Shown here in pieces: positions 37,519 to 46,863 of a stretch of DNA of 49,170 bases. Position 1 is the stretch's first letter; the number at the start of each line of letters is the position of its first letter. The DNA is from Fimadaptatus sp050946055 (GTDB taxonomy: Bacteria; Bacillota; Clostridia; Christensenellales; Aristaeellaceae), in the NCBI GenBank assembly GCA_050946055.1, contig JBMNUB010000018.1:1-49170 (forward strand), read 5' to 3'. The position numbers were made by a program, and so were the translations under genes. The notes beneath the pieces are model-generated. The model made no database searches. It saw only the letters and a list, made by a program, of their open reading frames with translations, and had not been told where the DNA came from.

Positions 37519-38709
37519 TCATTCGATTGCTTCGCCTATGAAGCGATAGCCTTCGCCCTCGTCCAGATATAGCAGCGCGCCCAGCCCGTCGCCGGCTGGG
37601 TACAGCACGACATCGGGCATTATGTCGCTGTCAAAGTCGTAGTCCACGCTCAGGTCCATCACGTATTCCGGCTCATCCATGCCGGGCGTCAAGCGATACA
37701 GCTCGCTGTCGTAGTTGGTCATGTATATCTCGCCCTGATATTCGATGAGACGTGCGCGCAGCTCTGCTCCCGCATCTATGGGAGAGGGCGCACCGCCGGG
37801 CAGCTTAAACGCCATCAGGTCGCGAAAGCCATATGCCTGCTCGGGATCGGCATGCCAGAAGTACAGCGTGTCATTGCATATCAGCCAGTCATTTCCTGCA
37901 TGCTCGTCCAGCAGCTGCTCGTCCTCGGGCGTAAATATATACAGCCCGCTGCGACCGTCAATGCCGTCTGGCAGCGCCAGCGCATACCCGTCATGGAACT
38001 CGGCAAAGGCCGTCCAGCGCGGCGCATCCAGCGCGCCCTCGCCGTCTATCGACAGGCAGCTCACAAGCTGACTATCCTCATATCGCGCGCATATCACGCC
38101 GCCGGGCGCGGGACGCACGCGCAGCACGCCGCCCTCGGCGGCGCACACGACTTCGCTGCCGCCCGCCATGTCGCTGCGCATGAGGTTACCGCGCGCATCC
38201 AGCGCATATGCACAGCCGGACGCGACTATGGGTACGCTGTTCACCTCGTCCAGCACCTTTATGGCGCTGCCGTCTGTCAGGTTTATCCGCACCCATGCCA
38301 TGGGCTGCGCAAGCTCCCAGCCGGTAGCGGGCGCGCTGTCCTTACCATGGTCAGAATAGCCTGTGGGCGCGGCGCTTGCATCCATCAGCACATATACCGC
38401 GCCTTCATCTGCATGCGTTATCATGCGCACGCCCTCGGACAGTGCCCGCTCGCCGCTGCCGGAGCGGCTGATGAGCCTGCCCTGAGCGTCTATATATAGG
38501 AAGCTGTCGCCTGCGATATGCGCGCCGCGCGCGCCTGTGAGCGCAGTCATGTCCTGCTGCGCGGCTTCGTATGCAAAGGGCAGGCAGCCGGCGCGCGTGC
38601 CGGCAGGCGGGACAGAAGCACCCTGACCGGCCTCGGCCTGAGCCAGCGTGGGCGAACTAAGCGCTATCAGTGCCGCCGTGAGCAGCGCGGTCATATTTCT
38701 CTTGGTCAT
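37519..38709 (-). CDS. Secreted protein of beta-propeller type, unknown function
   Basis: A 396-residue protein with a signal peptide: MTKRNMTALLTAALIALSSPTLAQA, with a likely cut after AQA. The mature part has recurring YxLDxxGxLxR-like strands (SFLYIDAQGRLIS, AYALDARGNLMR, ALLYLDEGEGYRF), as in DUF5050-type extracellular propellers. No catalytic motif or anchor is seen. AGGAGG lies 7 bases before the ATG. It is encoded alone, with a probable promoter TTGTCA-16-TATACT on the minus strand near 38735-38762. Confidence 0.75.
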   Translation of the reverse strand: MTKRNMTALLTAALIALSSPTLAQAEAGQGASVPPAGTRAGCLPFAYEAAQQDMTALTGARGAHIAGDSFLYIDAQGRLISRSGSGERALSEGVRMITHADEGAVYVLMDASAAPTGYSDHGKDSAPATGWELAQPMAWVRINLTDGSAIKVLDEVNSVPIVASGCAYALDARGNLMRSDMAGGSEVVCAAEGGVLRVRPAPGGVICARYEDSQLVSCLSIDGEGALDAPRWTAFAEFHDGYALALPDGIDGRSGLYIFTPEDEQLLDEHAGNDWLICNDTLYFWHADPEQAYGFRDLMAFKLPGGAPSPIDAGAELRARLIEYQGEIYMTNYDSELYRLTPGMDEPEYVMDLSVDYDFDSDIMPDVVLYPAGDGLGALLYLDEGEGYRFIGEAIE

Positions 38710-38939
38710 TGCTATACCTCCTGATCGTAGTCAGTATATCATATAATATACGCTTGACAAAACCGTGTCGGCGGGAGGGCATAAAGTGCATGCCCACAGT
38801 ATACATATATATAAGGATGCGCGAGCGCACATGCATTGTACGAGCGGGCAAATAAGGCTATATAGGGCCTTAAATGTGTCAAAACAATGGTATTTAATGG
38901 CATATTTGGTTTTTAAAGCCGAAATTTGCACGCTTGGGC

Positions 38940-38968
38940 TTGAAAGTGAAATACTTTTGTAATAGAAT
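38940..38968 (+). promoter_or_regulatory. Sigma-A promoter for the NlpC/P60 gene
   Basis: TTGAAA (38940-38945), 17-base spacer, TAGAAT (38963-38968), about 50 bases before the start codon. Confidence 0.75.
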
Positions 38969-39019
38969 GGATGAGGCGTAAGCGATAATGCGCAACGACG
39001 AGATACCCGGAGGTAAATG

Positions 39020-42000
39020 ATGGCGATTGATCATAAGCGCAACGGCATACGACGCGGCATTGCCATGCTGATAGCACTGGTGATGAGCGTGGGCGGAGCC
39101 GGATATACGGCAGTCAAGAACGGCGAGGGACAGAAGGTCAGGTCTGACGGCGCGCTGGTATACAGCGGCGACGACGAGCAGAGCGAGCTGCTGTTCACGC
39201 TTGAACACGGCGACAAGTATACGCTTCTGAGCATTGACGATGAATGGTGCAAGATAAGGATAGAGTCCGACGATATAGAGGGCTTCGTACAGGTGGACGA
39301 GTTGGAGCTGGACGTGGACGGGATACTGGAAGAACAGTCCAAGCCTGAGCCGACCGAGAAGCCTGAGCCGACGGATGAACCGACGGACGAGCCTACCGGC
39401 GAGCCGACGGACGAGCCGACGGATGAGCCGACGGACGAGCCGACGGACGAGCCGACGGATGAGCCGACCGACGAGCCGACGGACGAGCCGACCGAGAAGC
39501 CTGAGCCTACCGACGAGCCGACGGATGAGCCGACGGATGAGCCGACGGACGAGCCGACGGATGAGCCGACGGACGAGCCGACGGATGAGCCGACGGACGA
39601 GCCGACGGATGAGCCGACGGACGAGCCGACGGATGAGCCGACCGACGAGCCGACGGATGAGCCGACGGACGAGCCTACCGACGAGCCGACGGATGAGCCG
39701 ACGGATGAGCCGACGGACGAACCGATCGACGAGCCGGACGAGGGAGATCGCCTTGAGGAGGAGTACGACAAGGAGCATGCGGGCGATGTGCAGGCGCACG
39801 ACGGCATAGTAAATGCCGATGGGCTGTATCTGCGCAGCGAGCCCAACACTCACTGCGAGATACTGAGCGTACTCAGCCGCGATACCGTGGTGAGGGTAGT
39901 GGGCGAGGAAGGCGACTTCCTGCGCGTCGAGGTAAATGGCCAGCAGGGCTATGTGATGCGCAGCTACATAATCGAGCTGGGCTCGAGCGAGCAGACCGCT
40001 GCTAAGAACGTATGGGGCAGCGCGCTGGTAACGGCTTCTTCGCTGAACGTGCGCAAGAGCGGTTCCACCTCTGCCAAGCTGCTCTACAAGGTGAAGAAGG
40101 GCGAGCGCGTGTTGCTGCGCGCGTGCGATGGCGATTGGTACTGCATAGCCACCGAAAAGGGCGAGGGCTATGTGCTGGGCGATCACCTGAACAAGAGCGT
40201 GATAAGCGGCACTGTAAAGAGCGGCGCCAGAGGCGATGCGGTCAAGGAGCTGCAGCGCCGCCTGATAGAGCTGGGCTACCTGAGCGGCAGCGCCGACGGT
40301 TCGTTTGGCAATAGCACCAAGAAGGCCGTTATCGCCTTCCAGAAGGACATGGGCCTCTCCGCCGACGGCGTGGCCGGTACCGGCACGCTGGACAAGCTGT
40401 ATTCTGTAAAGCAGAACGGCGCGGACGGCGATGTGAAGTACGAAACCCTGTCATACGGCGATTCGGGCGATGGCGTGCTGAAGCTGCAGAAGCGCCTGAT
40501 AGAGCTGGGCTACATGACCGCAGGCGCCACTGGAAACTTTGGCTCGGCGACCAAGAGCGCGCTCATAGAGTTCCAGAAGGCGGCGGGACTTACCGTCGAC
40601 GGCGTGGCCGGTCAGGGTACGCAGGAAGCGCTGTTTGCCAGCGATGCGCCCTCCAAGGGCGTGAACTCGGGCGAAACGCTCAAGCTGGGCGACAAGGGCG
40701 ATTCTGTAAAGGAACTGCAGCGCCGCCTGATAGAGCTGGGCTATCTCAACACCGAGGCCACCGGCAACTTTGGCGAGGCCACCAAGAGCGCCGTGATGGA
40801 GTTCCAGAAGATGGCGGGTCTTGACGCCGACGGCGTGGCCGGTACATCGACGATAAACGCGCTGTTCGCCAGCGACGCGCCCGTCAAGGTGGATACCTCC
40901 ACCCTCAAGCGCGGCGACAAGGGCGATTCGGTAAAGGCGCTGCAGAAGCGCCTGATAGAGCTGGGCTACCTCAACACCGAGGCCACCGGCAACTTTGGCT
41001 CCAGCACCGAGGCCGCTGTCAAGGAGTTCCAGAAGGCGGCGGGCATAACCGCCGATGGCGTGGCCGGTGCGGCCACTATAACGGCGATATTCTCGGCCAG
41101 CGCGCCCCGCAAGCCTGACGGTACTCTAAAGCGCGGCGACCGCGGCGATGCGGTAGTGGCGCTTCAGAAGCGCCTGCGCGAGCTGGGCTACCTCACCGAT
41201 AGCGCCGACGGCATATTCGGCGATACCACCGAGGAGGCCGTAAAGGCATTCCAGAAGCAGGTGGGCCTTACCGCCGATGGCGTGGCCGGTGAGACTACTA
41301 TGAAGAAGCTCAATTCTTCCAACGCTCCTGAAAAGCCGGGTGCGATACTGCGCCTAGGCGATAGCGGCGACGCGGTAAAGAGCCTTCAGCGCCGCCTGAT
41401 AGAGCTGGGTTACCTCAGCGGCAGTGCCGACGGCAAGTTTGGCACAAGCACCGAGAGCGCCGTGGCGGAGTTCCAGGCGGCCATGGGCATGAAGGCCACG
41501 GGCGTGGCCGACATAGCCACTCAGCAGGCGCTGGAGGCCAGCGATGCGCCCGAGAAGGATGGCGTGACGCTCAAGCTGGGCGACAAGGGCGAGGAAGTAA
41601 AGAAGCTGCAGAAGCGCCTGATAGAGCTTAAGTACCTGACTGGCAGCGCCGACGGCACGTTTGGCGAAAGCACCAAGAACGCTGTCGCAGCCTTTCAGGA
41701 AGTCGCGGGTCTGGATGCCGACGGCATAGCCGGCCCCAGCACTCTGGCGGCGCTGTATGCGACCGACGCTCCCTCGGCTGATTCCGAGGATGCAACGACG
41801 CTGAAGGTCGGTTCGCGCGGCGAAGCGGTCAAGAAGCTGCAGAAGCGACTAATAGAGCTGGGCTACCTCAGCGGCAGTGCCGATGGCGAGTTTGGTTCGG
41901 CCACCAAGGCCGCAGTCAAGCTGTTCCAGAAGCAGGCGGGACTGACCGCTGACGGAGTGGCGGGCGAATCCACGCAGAAGGCTCTGTACGCCTCCGATGC

Positions 42001-42427
42001 GCCCAAGTACGACGGCGACACTTCGGTGGACACTGAGCCGTCCAGCACGGCGGGCAAGATAATCGCCACGGCCAAGAACTATCTGGGCTGCCCGTATGTG
42101 TACGGCACATCCGGTCCCAATACGTTCGACTGCTCGGGCTTTACCTCGTTTGTGTTCAAGAAGTATGGCTACTCGCTGCTGCGCAGCGCTCAGCAGCAGG
42201 GCTACAACGACAAGTATACCAAGCTCTCGCGTAGTCAGCTCAAGATGGGCGATCTGGTGTTCTTCAACACTATCTCGGACAACGACCTGAGCGACCACGT
42301 GGGCATATACATCTCCAACGGCGACTTCATACATGCCAGCTCGGGCGGTGGCCGAGTGATGATCTCCAATCTGGATTCCGGCTATTACAACCGTGTGTTT
42401 TCCTGGGGACGCCGCATACTCGAGTGA
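39020..42427 (+). CDS. Secreted NlpC/P60 cell-wall hydrolase with SH3b and eight peptidoglycan-binding domains
   Basis: A 1135-residue exported protein. Order: signal/anchor helix (GIAMLIALVMSVGGAGYTA); a first SH3b-like domain (about 45-100); a PTDE-repeat stalk of about 125 residues; two more SH3b domains; eight PG_binding_1 modules of about 70 residues each with the signature LQKRLIELGYL...FQK...GVAG; and a C-terminal NlpC/P60 peptidase. The catalytic triad is present: Cys1038 in FDCSGF, His1093 in DHVGIY and His1105 in FIHASS. The enzyme should cut peptide cross-bridges in peptidoglycan. ATG 39020 is used (6 bases after GGAGG); ATG 39017 is only 3 bases from that site. Confidence 0.92.
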   Translation: MAIDHKRNGIRRGIAMLIALVMSVGGAGYTAVKNGEGQKVRSDGALVYSGDDEQSELLFTLEHGDKYTLLSIDDEWCKIRIESDDIEGFVQVDELELDVDGILEEQSKPEPTEKPEPTDEPTDEPTGEPTDEPTDEPTDEPTDEPTDEPTDEPTDEPTEKPEPTDEPTDEPTDEPTDEPTDEPTDEPTDEPTDEPTDEPTDEPTDEPTDEPTDEPTDEPTDEPTDEPTDEPTDEPIDEPDEGDRLEEEYDKEHAGDVQAHDGIVNADGLYLRSEPNTHCEILSVLSRDTVVRVVGEEGDFLRVEVNGQQGYVMRSYIIELGSSEQTAAKNVWGSALVTASSLNVRKSGSTSAKLLYKVKKGERVLLRACDGDWYCIATEKGEGYVLGDHLNKSVISGTVKSGARGDAVKELQRRLIELGYLSGSADGSFGNSTKKAVIAFQKDMGLSADGVAGTGTLDKLYSVKQNGADGDVKYETLSYGDSGDGVLKLQKRLIELGYMTAGATGNFGSATKSALIEFQKAAGLTVDGVAGQGTQEALFASDAPSKGVNSGETLKLGDKGDSVKELQRRLIELGYLNTEATGNFGEATKSAVMEFQKMAGLDADGVAGTSTINALFASDAPVKVDTSTLKRGDKGDSVKALQKRLIELGYLNTEATGNFGSSTEAAVKEFQKAAGITADGVAGAATITAIFSASAPRKPDGTLKRGDRGDAVVALQKRLRELGYLTDSADGIFGDTTEEAVKAFQKQVGLTADGVAGETTMKKLNSSNAPEKPGAILRLGDSGDAVKSLQRRLIELGYLSGSADGKFGTSTESAVAEFQAAMGMKATGVADIATQQALEASDAPEKDGVTLKLGDKGEEVKKLQKRLIELKYLTGSADGTFGESTKNAVAAFQEVAGLDADGIAGPSTLAALYATDAPSADSEDATTLKVGSRGEAVKKLQKRLIELGYLSGSADGEFGSATKAAVKLFQKQAGLTADGVAGESTQKALYASDAPKYDGDTSVDTEPSSTAGKIIATAKNYLGCPYVYGTSGPNTFDCSGFTSFVFKKYGYSLLRSAQQQGYNDKYTKLSRSQLKMGDLVFFNTISDNDLSDHVGIYISNGDFIHASSGGGRVMISNLDSGYYNRVFSWGRRILE
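39368..39739 (+). repeat. 12-bp repeat encoding the PTDE stalk
   Basis: About 30 copies of CCG-ACG-GA(C/T)-GAG with silent C/T and ACC/ACG changes, plus two EKPEP interruptions. It encodes an acidic, extended stalk. The repeat also keeps other frames open on both strands. Confidence 0.95.
40201..42010 (+). repeat. Eight ~210-bp peptidoglycan-binding modules
   Basis: Eight PG_binding_1 units with highly similar DNA around CGCCTGATAGAGCTGGGCTA. Modules 3 and 4 share LNTEATGNFG and are closest to each other. Such similarity favours recombination between units. Confidence 0.9.
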
Positions 42428-42445
42428 CATAAATGGATAAGTACA

Positions 42446-42479
42446 GGGCCGGGTCTTCCCAAGCGGAAGGCCCGGCTTT
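42446..42479 (+). terminator. Intrinsic terminator of the NlpC/P60 gene, first copy
   Basis: GCCGGGTCTTCC and GGAAGGCCCGGC pair (one wobble) around CAAGC, then TTT. A second version of the same hairpin lies at 42731-42766 on the other side of copy B of the 250-bp element. Confidence 0.85.
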
Positions 42480-42729
42480 AGACTGTCAAAAACCCCGGGA
42501 GAGCTCGGCGGGCTTTGCAGCCCGCCGACTTAGGTAGCGCCCAGCGACATGTGCGGTGGGCGCTCAGGATTTTTTACGCAGGGAAATCTCATTTCCCGGA
42601 GCAGCATATCTTCCTTGCAGTTTCCACGCCCGGAAACCTTAAAGATTTCAGTGGAAACTGAGTAGGGGTGGCAGTGGCGGGGGAGCTTCTCCCCCGTCCA
42701 CGCTTGTCAAAAAGACGCTTTGACAAGCT
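42480..42729 (+). repeat. ~250-bp structured element, copy B
   Basis: Same ends and internal order as copy A. Helices: CGGCGGGC/GCCCGCCG, GCGCCCA/TGGGCGC, GTTTCC/CGGAAAC, TCAGT-GGAA-ACTGA, GGGGG/CCCCC inside GTGG/CCAC, and an end hairpin GCTTGTCAAA/TTTGACAAGC that is degenerate in copy A. It lies exactly between two versions of one terminator. Confidence 0.75.
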
Positions 42730-42730
42730 G

Positions 42731-42766
42731 GGGCCGGGTCTTCCCAAGAGGAAGGTCCGGCCTTTT
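42731..42766 (+). terminator. Intrinsic terminator, second copy
   Basis: GGCCGGGTCTTCC and GGAAGGTCCGGCC pair around CAAGA, followed by TTTT. Nearly identical to 42446-42479; both flank copy B. Confidence 0.8.
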
Positions 42767-43386
42767 GCATGCGAGGAGTTTCTGAGCCGCGCGGCGCGAC
42801 CGAATGCGTCTTGTGCCGTGCGCGCATGTGATTAGGTAGCCTGATTCGCGCTGAAAATGTCGCAAGCCGCGATGCATATAGCCGTTATGAATAGGGCATC
42901 TGAAGTATATTGCATGCGGGCGCTTTTACCTGAATCATTGCTGCCGGCATCACAAATGCTGATGCTGCGCTTCCTCACCTCCGTCGGCAATATAGCCGCG
43001 CTTCACGTAAAGCCGTACTAAAGTGGCTGAAAAACAGGCTCATCGCGCAAGCTGGCGGTATATTGAAAGCAAATGCCAAACGCCGATTGTAGTTACAGCG
43101 TCGCTGCCAAAAGCTGCGCGTCGGCCTTTCGGCATAATTTCTCAGATGGCAGAGCATTGATACGATTTGGCGCTTTGACTGCGCAGCGAGCCGTGAAACC
43201 AATACAGCCGCACCGAACGCCGCCTGCTGCGCTCATAGCCGCGCGCATAATCCGCGCAGTATGCGGCCTGACTTGCCCGCGCCCGCTTACTCACTTCTTA
43301 CGATAGCCAATCAGAGCGCAAACCGATATAGAATACAATATAACCGTAACAGAAGGAAATGGACCGAATGATGAGGTGAGGATTCG
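42767..43386. other. Intergenic region upstream of the pst operon
   Basis: About 620 bases with no supported gene. A pstS gene would be expected here and is absent. The last 60 bases are AT-rich with TAGAAT and TACAAT, likely -10 elements; no clear Pho box could be assigned by eye. Confidence 0.5.
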
Positions 43387-44319
43387 GTGAGAGACGCGTT
43401 GAAGGCCGGCGCGAGCCGGGTGCGCACTAAGGAGAAGGCGGCGCAGGTTGTGTTCCTTGTCACGTCGCTGGTGTCGCTTGCGGCGGTGGCGTGCATATGC
43501 GTGTTCATATTCAAGGGCGCATGGCCGGCCATGAGCGAAGTCGGACTGTGGAACTTCTTGAGCGGCACGGCATGGAAGCCCAACAATGACCCGCAGAAGT
43601 TCGGCATATTCTACATGATAGTGGGCAGCCTGTACGTCTCGGGCGGCGCACTGCTGCTGGGCGTGCCGGTGGGACTGATGGCGGCCATATTCATGGCTAA
43701 GTTCTGCCCCAAGAAGCTGTATCCGCTGCTGAGCCAGTGCGTGAAGCTGCTAGCGGGCATACCGTCGATAATCTACGGCTTCTTCGGCATGATGATAATC
43801 GTGCCGTTCATAGCCGAACACTGTCCCGGCAACGGCAATAGCGTGCTAGCGGCGTCCATAGTGCTGGCGCTTATGATACTGCCCACGATAATCACGATAA
43901 GCGAGAACGCGCTGCGCTCGCTGCCGGGCAGCTATTATGAGGGCGCGGCGGCGCTGGGCGCCACGCATGAGGAGGCGGTGTTTCGCGTGCTGGTACCGGC
44001 GGCGCGGCGCGGCATAGTCACGTCGGTGGTGCTGGGCATGGGACGCGCCATAGGCGAGACCATCGCCGTGGGCATGGTCGCGGGCAACAGCAACATACTG
44101 CCCGCCACGATATTCAAGTCGGTCAGGACGCTCACAGTCAACATAGTCAGCGAGATGAGCTATGCCGAGGGACTGCATTACGATGCGCTGATAGCTACGG
44201 GCGCGGTGCTGTTCGTGTTCATACTGCTGCTCAACGCGGCGCTGGGCCTGTTCACGGCGGGCAGGCGCGAGCGCGAGGGCAAGCCGCGCAAGGCGGCGGC
44301 TAAGGGAGGTGCGGCCTGA
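43387..44319 (+). CDS. pstC: Phosphate ABC transporter permease PstC
   Basis: A 310-residue inner-membrane protein with six hydrophobic helices. The permease loop EGAAALGATHEEAVFRVLVPAARRGI is the EAA motif that contacts PstB, and LLAGIPSIIYGFFG is a PstC/PstA signature. It forms the channel with PstA. The start is GTG 43387, with GAGGTGAGG five bases upstream. First gene of pstC-pstA-pstB, with one-base overlap into pstA. Probably induced by phosphate limitation through the linked PhoP/PhoR pair. Confidence 0.93.
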   Translation: MRDALKAGASRVRTKEKAAQVVFLVTSLVSLAAVACICVFIFKGAWPAMSEVGLWNFLSGTAWKPNNDPQKFGIFYMIVGSLYVSGGALLLGVPVGLMAAIFMAKFCPKKLYPLLSQCVKLLAGIPSIIYGFFGMMIIVPFIAEHCPGNGNSVLAASIVLALMILPTIITISENALRSLPGSYYEGAAALGATHEEAVFRVLVPAARRGIVTSVVLGMGRAIGETIAVGMVAGNSNILPATIFKSVRTLTVNIVSEMSYAEGLHYDALIATGAVLFVFILLLNAALGLFTAGRREREGKPRKAAAKGGAA

Positions 44320-45209
44320 TGGCGGACATAAATGCGGCGGCCATTATGGAGCGCAAGAGCGCGTCGCTCAAGCGCAGGCGCGCGATAAAGTCTGTGGTGC
44401 TGCGCTGGCTGTGCTACATATCGATGGGCATAACGGCGGGCAGCCTGCTGATGATAGTGCTGTACATATGCATAAACGGCATACCTAACCTCAGCTGGCA
44501 ACTGCTGTTTGGCGAGTACTCCGCAGACAATCCCTCGCTGGGCTTTGCGATAGCGGCGACGCTGGAACTGGTAGCGCTGGCGATACTGATAGCCGGGCCA
44601 TTGGGCGTGGGCTGCGCGGTGTACCTGTGCGAATACGCGCCGCGCAAGAGCCCGCTGGTCAGCGCAATAAGGCTGGCCACGGAGACGCTCGCGGGCATAC
44701 CCTCCATAATATACGGCCTGTTTGGCGCGCTGTTTTTCGGCACGGCGCTGGGCATGGGATACTCGATGATGTGCGGCGTGCTTACGATATCGATAATGAT
44801 ACTGCCCACGATAATCCGCACCAGTGAGGAAGCCATACTGTCGGTGGATGACATGTACCGCGAGGGCAGCTACGGTCTGGGCGCGGGCAAGCTGCGCACC
44901 ATATTCCGCATAGTGCTGCCCAGCGCTTCCAAGGGCATAATCTCCTCGCTTATACTGGCCGTGGGGCGCATAGTGGGCGAGACGGCGGCGCTGCTGTTCA
45001 CGCTGGGTTCGGTGGCGCACTTTACCGGCAACATCTGGGATTCCTCGCGCACGCTGGCAGTGCATATGTACATAAACACCCGCGACGGCGGCATGGCGGG
45101 GCGCAATACGGCGTTTGCCGCAGGCGTGGTGCTGATGATAGTGGTGATAGCGATAAACCTTGTCGCGAGCTGGCTGGAGAGAAGGGCGGGCAAGCTGAAT
45201 GAAAATTGA
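44319..45209 (+). CDS. pstA: Phosphate ABC transporter permease PstA
   Basis: A 296-residue permease with six helices, pairing with PstC. TLAGIPSIIYGLFGALFFG and REGSYGLGAGKLRTIFRIVLP (EAA loop) are diagnostic. The start ATG shares its A with the pstC stop (TGATG). Its end overlaps pstB by 11 bases. Confidence 0.93.
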   Translation: MADINAAAIMERKSASLKRRRAIKSVVLRWLCYISMGITAGSLLMIVLYICINGIPNLSWQLLFGEYSADNPSLGFAIAATLELVALAILIAGPLGVGCAVYLCEYAPRKSPLVSAIRLATETLAGIPSIIYGLFGALFFGTALGMGYSMMCGVLTISIMILPTIIRTSEEAILSVDDMYREGSYGLGAGKLRTIFRIVLPSASKGIISSLILAVGRIVGETAALLFTLGSVAHFTGNIWDSSRTLAVHMYINTRDGGMAGRNTAFAAGVVLMIVVIAINLVASWLERRAGKLNEN

Positions 45210-45945
45210 AGTCAGGGATTTTAATCTGTACTACGGCGACTTTCATGCGCTCAAGAACATAAACATGGGCATGCCCGAGCATGCGGTGTCGGCGCTGATA
45301 GGCCCTTCGGGATGCGGCAAATCCACGCTGCTCAAGTCGCTCAACCGCATGAACGACCTCGTGCCGGGCGTGCGCATAACCGGCCTTGCCACATTGGACG
45401 GCCACGACATATACGGTGACACAGACGTAAACGACCTGCGCCGCCGTGTGGGCATGGTTTTTCAGAAGCCCAATCCCTTCCCGATGAGCGTATACGACAA
45501 CGTGGCATACGGCCCGCGCACGCATGGCATACGCGGCCGTGCCGAGCTGGATGCCATAGTCGAGCGCAGCCTCAAGCAGGCCGCCATATGGGATGAACTC
45601 AAGGACAGGCTCAAAAAGAGCGCACTTGCGCTGTCCGGCGGTCAGCAGCAGCGCCTGTGCATAGCGCGCGCGCTGGCGGTGTCGCCCGAAGTGCTGCTGA
45701 TGGATGAGCCGACCTCGGCGCTTGACCCCATATCCACCGGCAAGATAGAGGACCTGATGAACGAGCTAAAGGGCCGGTACACGATAGTCATAGTCACGCA
45801 CAACATGCAGCAGGCTGCGCGCATATCCGACCAGACCGCGTTCTTCCTGCACGGCGAGATGGTGGAGTGCGCGCCCACGCTGGAGCTGTTTGCGCACCCT
45901 GCCGACAGGCGCACCGAGGACTACATAACCGGCAGATTCGGCTGA
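45199..45945 (+). CDS. pstB: Phosphate ABC transporter ATPase PstB
   Basis: A 248-residue ATPase that powers phosphate uptake. Walker A GPSGCGKST, the PstB-specific RMNDLVPG segment, Q-loop VFQKPNPFPMSVYDN, signature LSGGQQQRL, Walker B VLLMDEPTSALDP and the switch His in VTHNMQQA are all intact. It overlaps pstA by 11 bases, giving tight coupling. Confidence 0.96.
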   Translation: MKIEVRDFNLYYGDFHALKNINMGMPEHAVSALIGPSGCGKSTLLKSLNRMNDLVPGVRITGLATLDGHDIYGDTDVNDLRRRVGMVFQKPNPFPMSVYDNVAYGPRTHGIRGRAELDAIVERSLKQAAIWDELKDRLKKSALALSGGQQQRLCIARALAVSPEVLLMDEPTSALDPISTGKIEDLMNELKGRYTIVIVTHNMQQAARISDQTAFFLHGEMVECAPTLELFAHPADRRTEDYITGRFG

Positions 45946-46182
45946 TGCGCGCGGGCAGGCCGTGGGCTGCGGCAGGCGTGAGGGCATCTGCCGGGCGGCT
46001 TGCGCATGTCAGCAAGCATGCCGCAGGGCGGAGACGTGCAAGGCGTGCCGCGCATGGGCCGAAGCCGTGAACTGCTTCGGCCAATCGTGGATATATGATG
46101 CGGCAAATGGCTCATATGCGATATACCTATGAGAACACATATGCGCATGGCGCGTGCCATGCGGAAACGGGGGATGATGTGA

Positions 46183-46833
46183 ATGCGCAATAAATTCGAG
46201 CGCGAGATGGGCGAGCTGTCCGGGGCCATGCTGGAGATGAGCGAGTTTGTGGTGGGCGTGATAAACAACGCTATGAAGGCGCTGCGCACCGGCGACCGCG
46301 AGCTGGCGCGCAGCATATGCGAGGGCGATCATGTGGCAAACGAGCTGGAACTGACCATAGAGCGGCAGAGCATGCGCATACTGCTCAGCGAACAGCCCGT
46401 GGCAAGCGACCTGCGTGCCATATCCACGGCTCTTAAGATGATAACCGACATGGAGCGCATATCCGATCAGGGCGCGGACATATCGGAGATACTCACGCAC
46501 ATACCTTCGGGCGAAAAAGGCCCGGAAATACTCTATACCATGGCCGACAAATGCGTTATAATGGTCACAAAGGCAGTGGACGCATTCATGCGCAAGGACT
46601 TGGAGTTGGCGCGCGCTGTCATAGACGCGGACAATGAGATAGACAGGCTCTTTCTCAAGGCGCGGTCGGTGCTGCTGGAGCGCATAGGCGCTATGCCCGA
46701 CGAGGCCGCGCTGTGGCTGGACTTCTTTATGATAGCCAAGTACCTTGAGCGCATAGGCGATCACGCGCAGAACATAGCAGAATGGGTAGAGTTCCTGGTC
46801 ACGGGCATGCACAAGCATCAGCGCATACTGTGA
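46183..46833 (+). CDS. phoU: Phosphate signalling regulator PhoU
   Basis: A 216-residue all-helical protein made of two PhoU repeats. MRNKFEREMGELSGAML starts the first, and ALKMITDMERISDQGADISE and FFMIAKYLERIGDHAQNIAEW carry the E-R-I-x-D-x-A metal-binding signatures. It links the Pst transporter to the PhoR kinase and represses the regulon when phosphate is plentiful. It lies 237 bases after pstB; the ribosome site (GGGGGATGATGTGA) is modest. Confidence 0.93.
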   Translation: MRNKFEREMGELSGAMLEMSEFVVGVINNAMKALRTGDRELARSICEGDHVANELELTIERQSMRILLSEQPVASDLRAISTALKMITDMERISDQGADISEILTHIPSGEKGPEILYTMADKCVIMVTKAVDAFMRKDLELARAVIDADNEIDRLFLKARSVLLERIGAMPDEAALWLDFFMIAKYLERIGDHAQNIAEWVEFLVTGMHKHQRIL

Positions 46834-46863
46834 CACGGCGGCTCCGGGCGAGGAGGTAGCTAA

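Noticed and set aside
38894..40186. 430-codon minus-strand ORF with RRLIRRLV repeats
   Set aside because: It is the reverse reading of the PTDE-coding 12-bp repeat of the cell-wall hydrolase.
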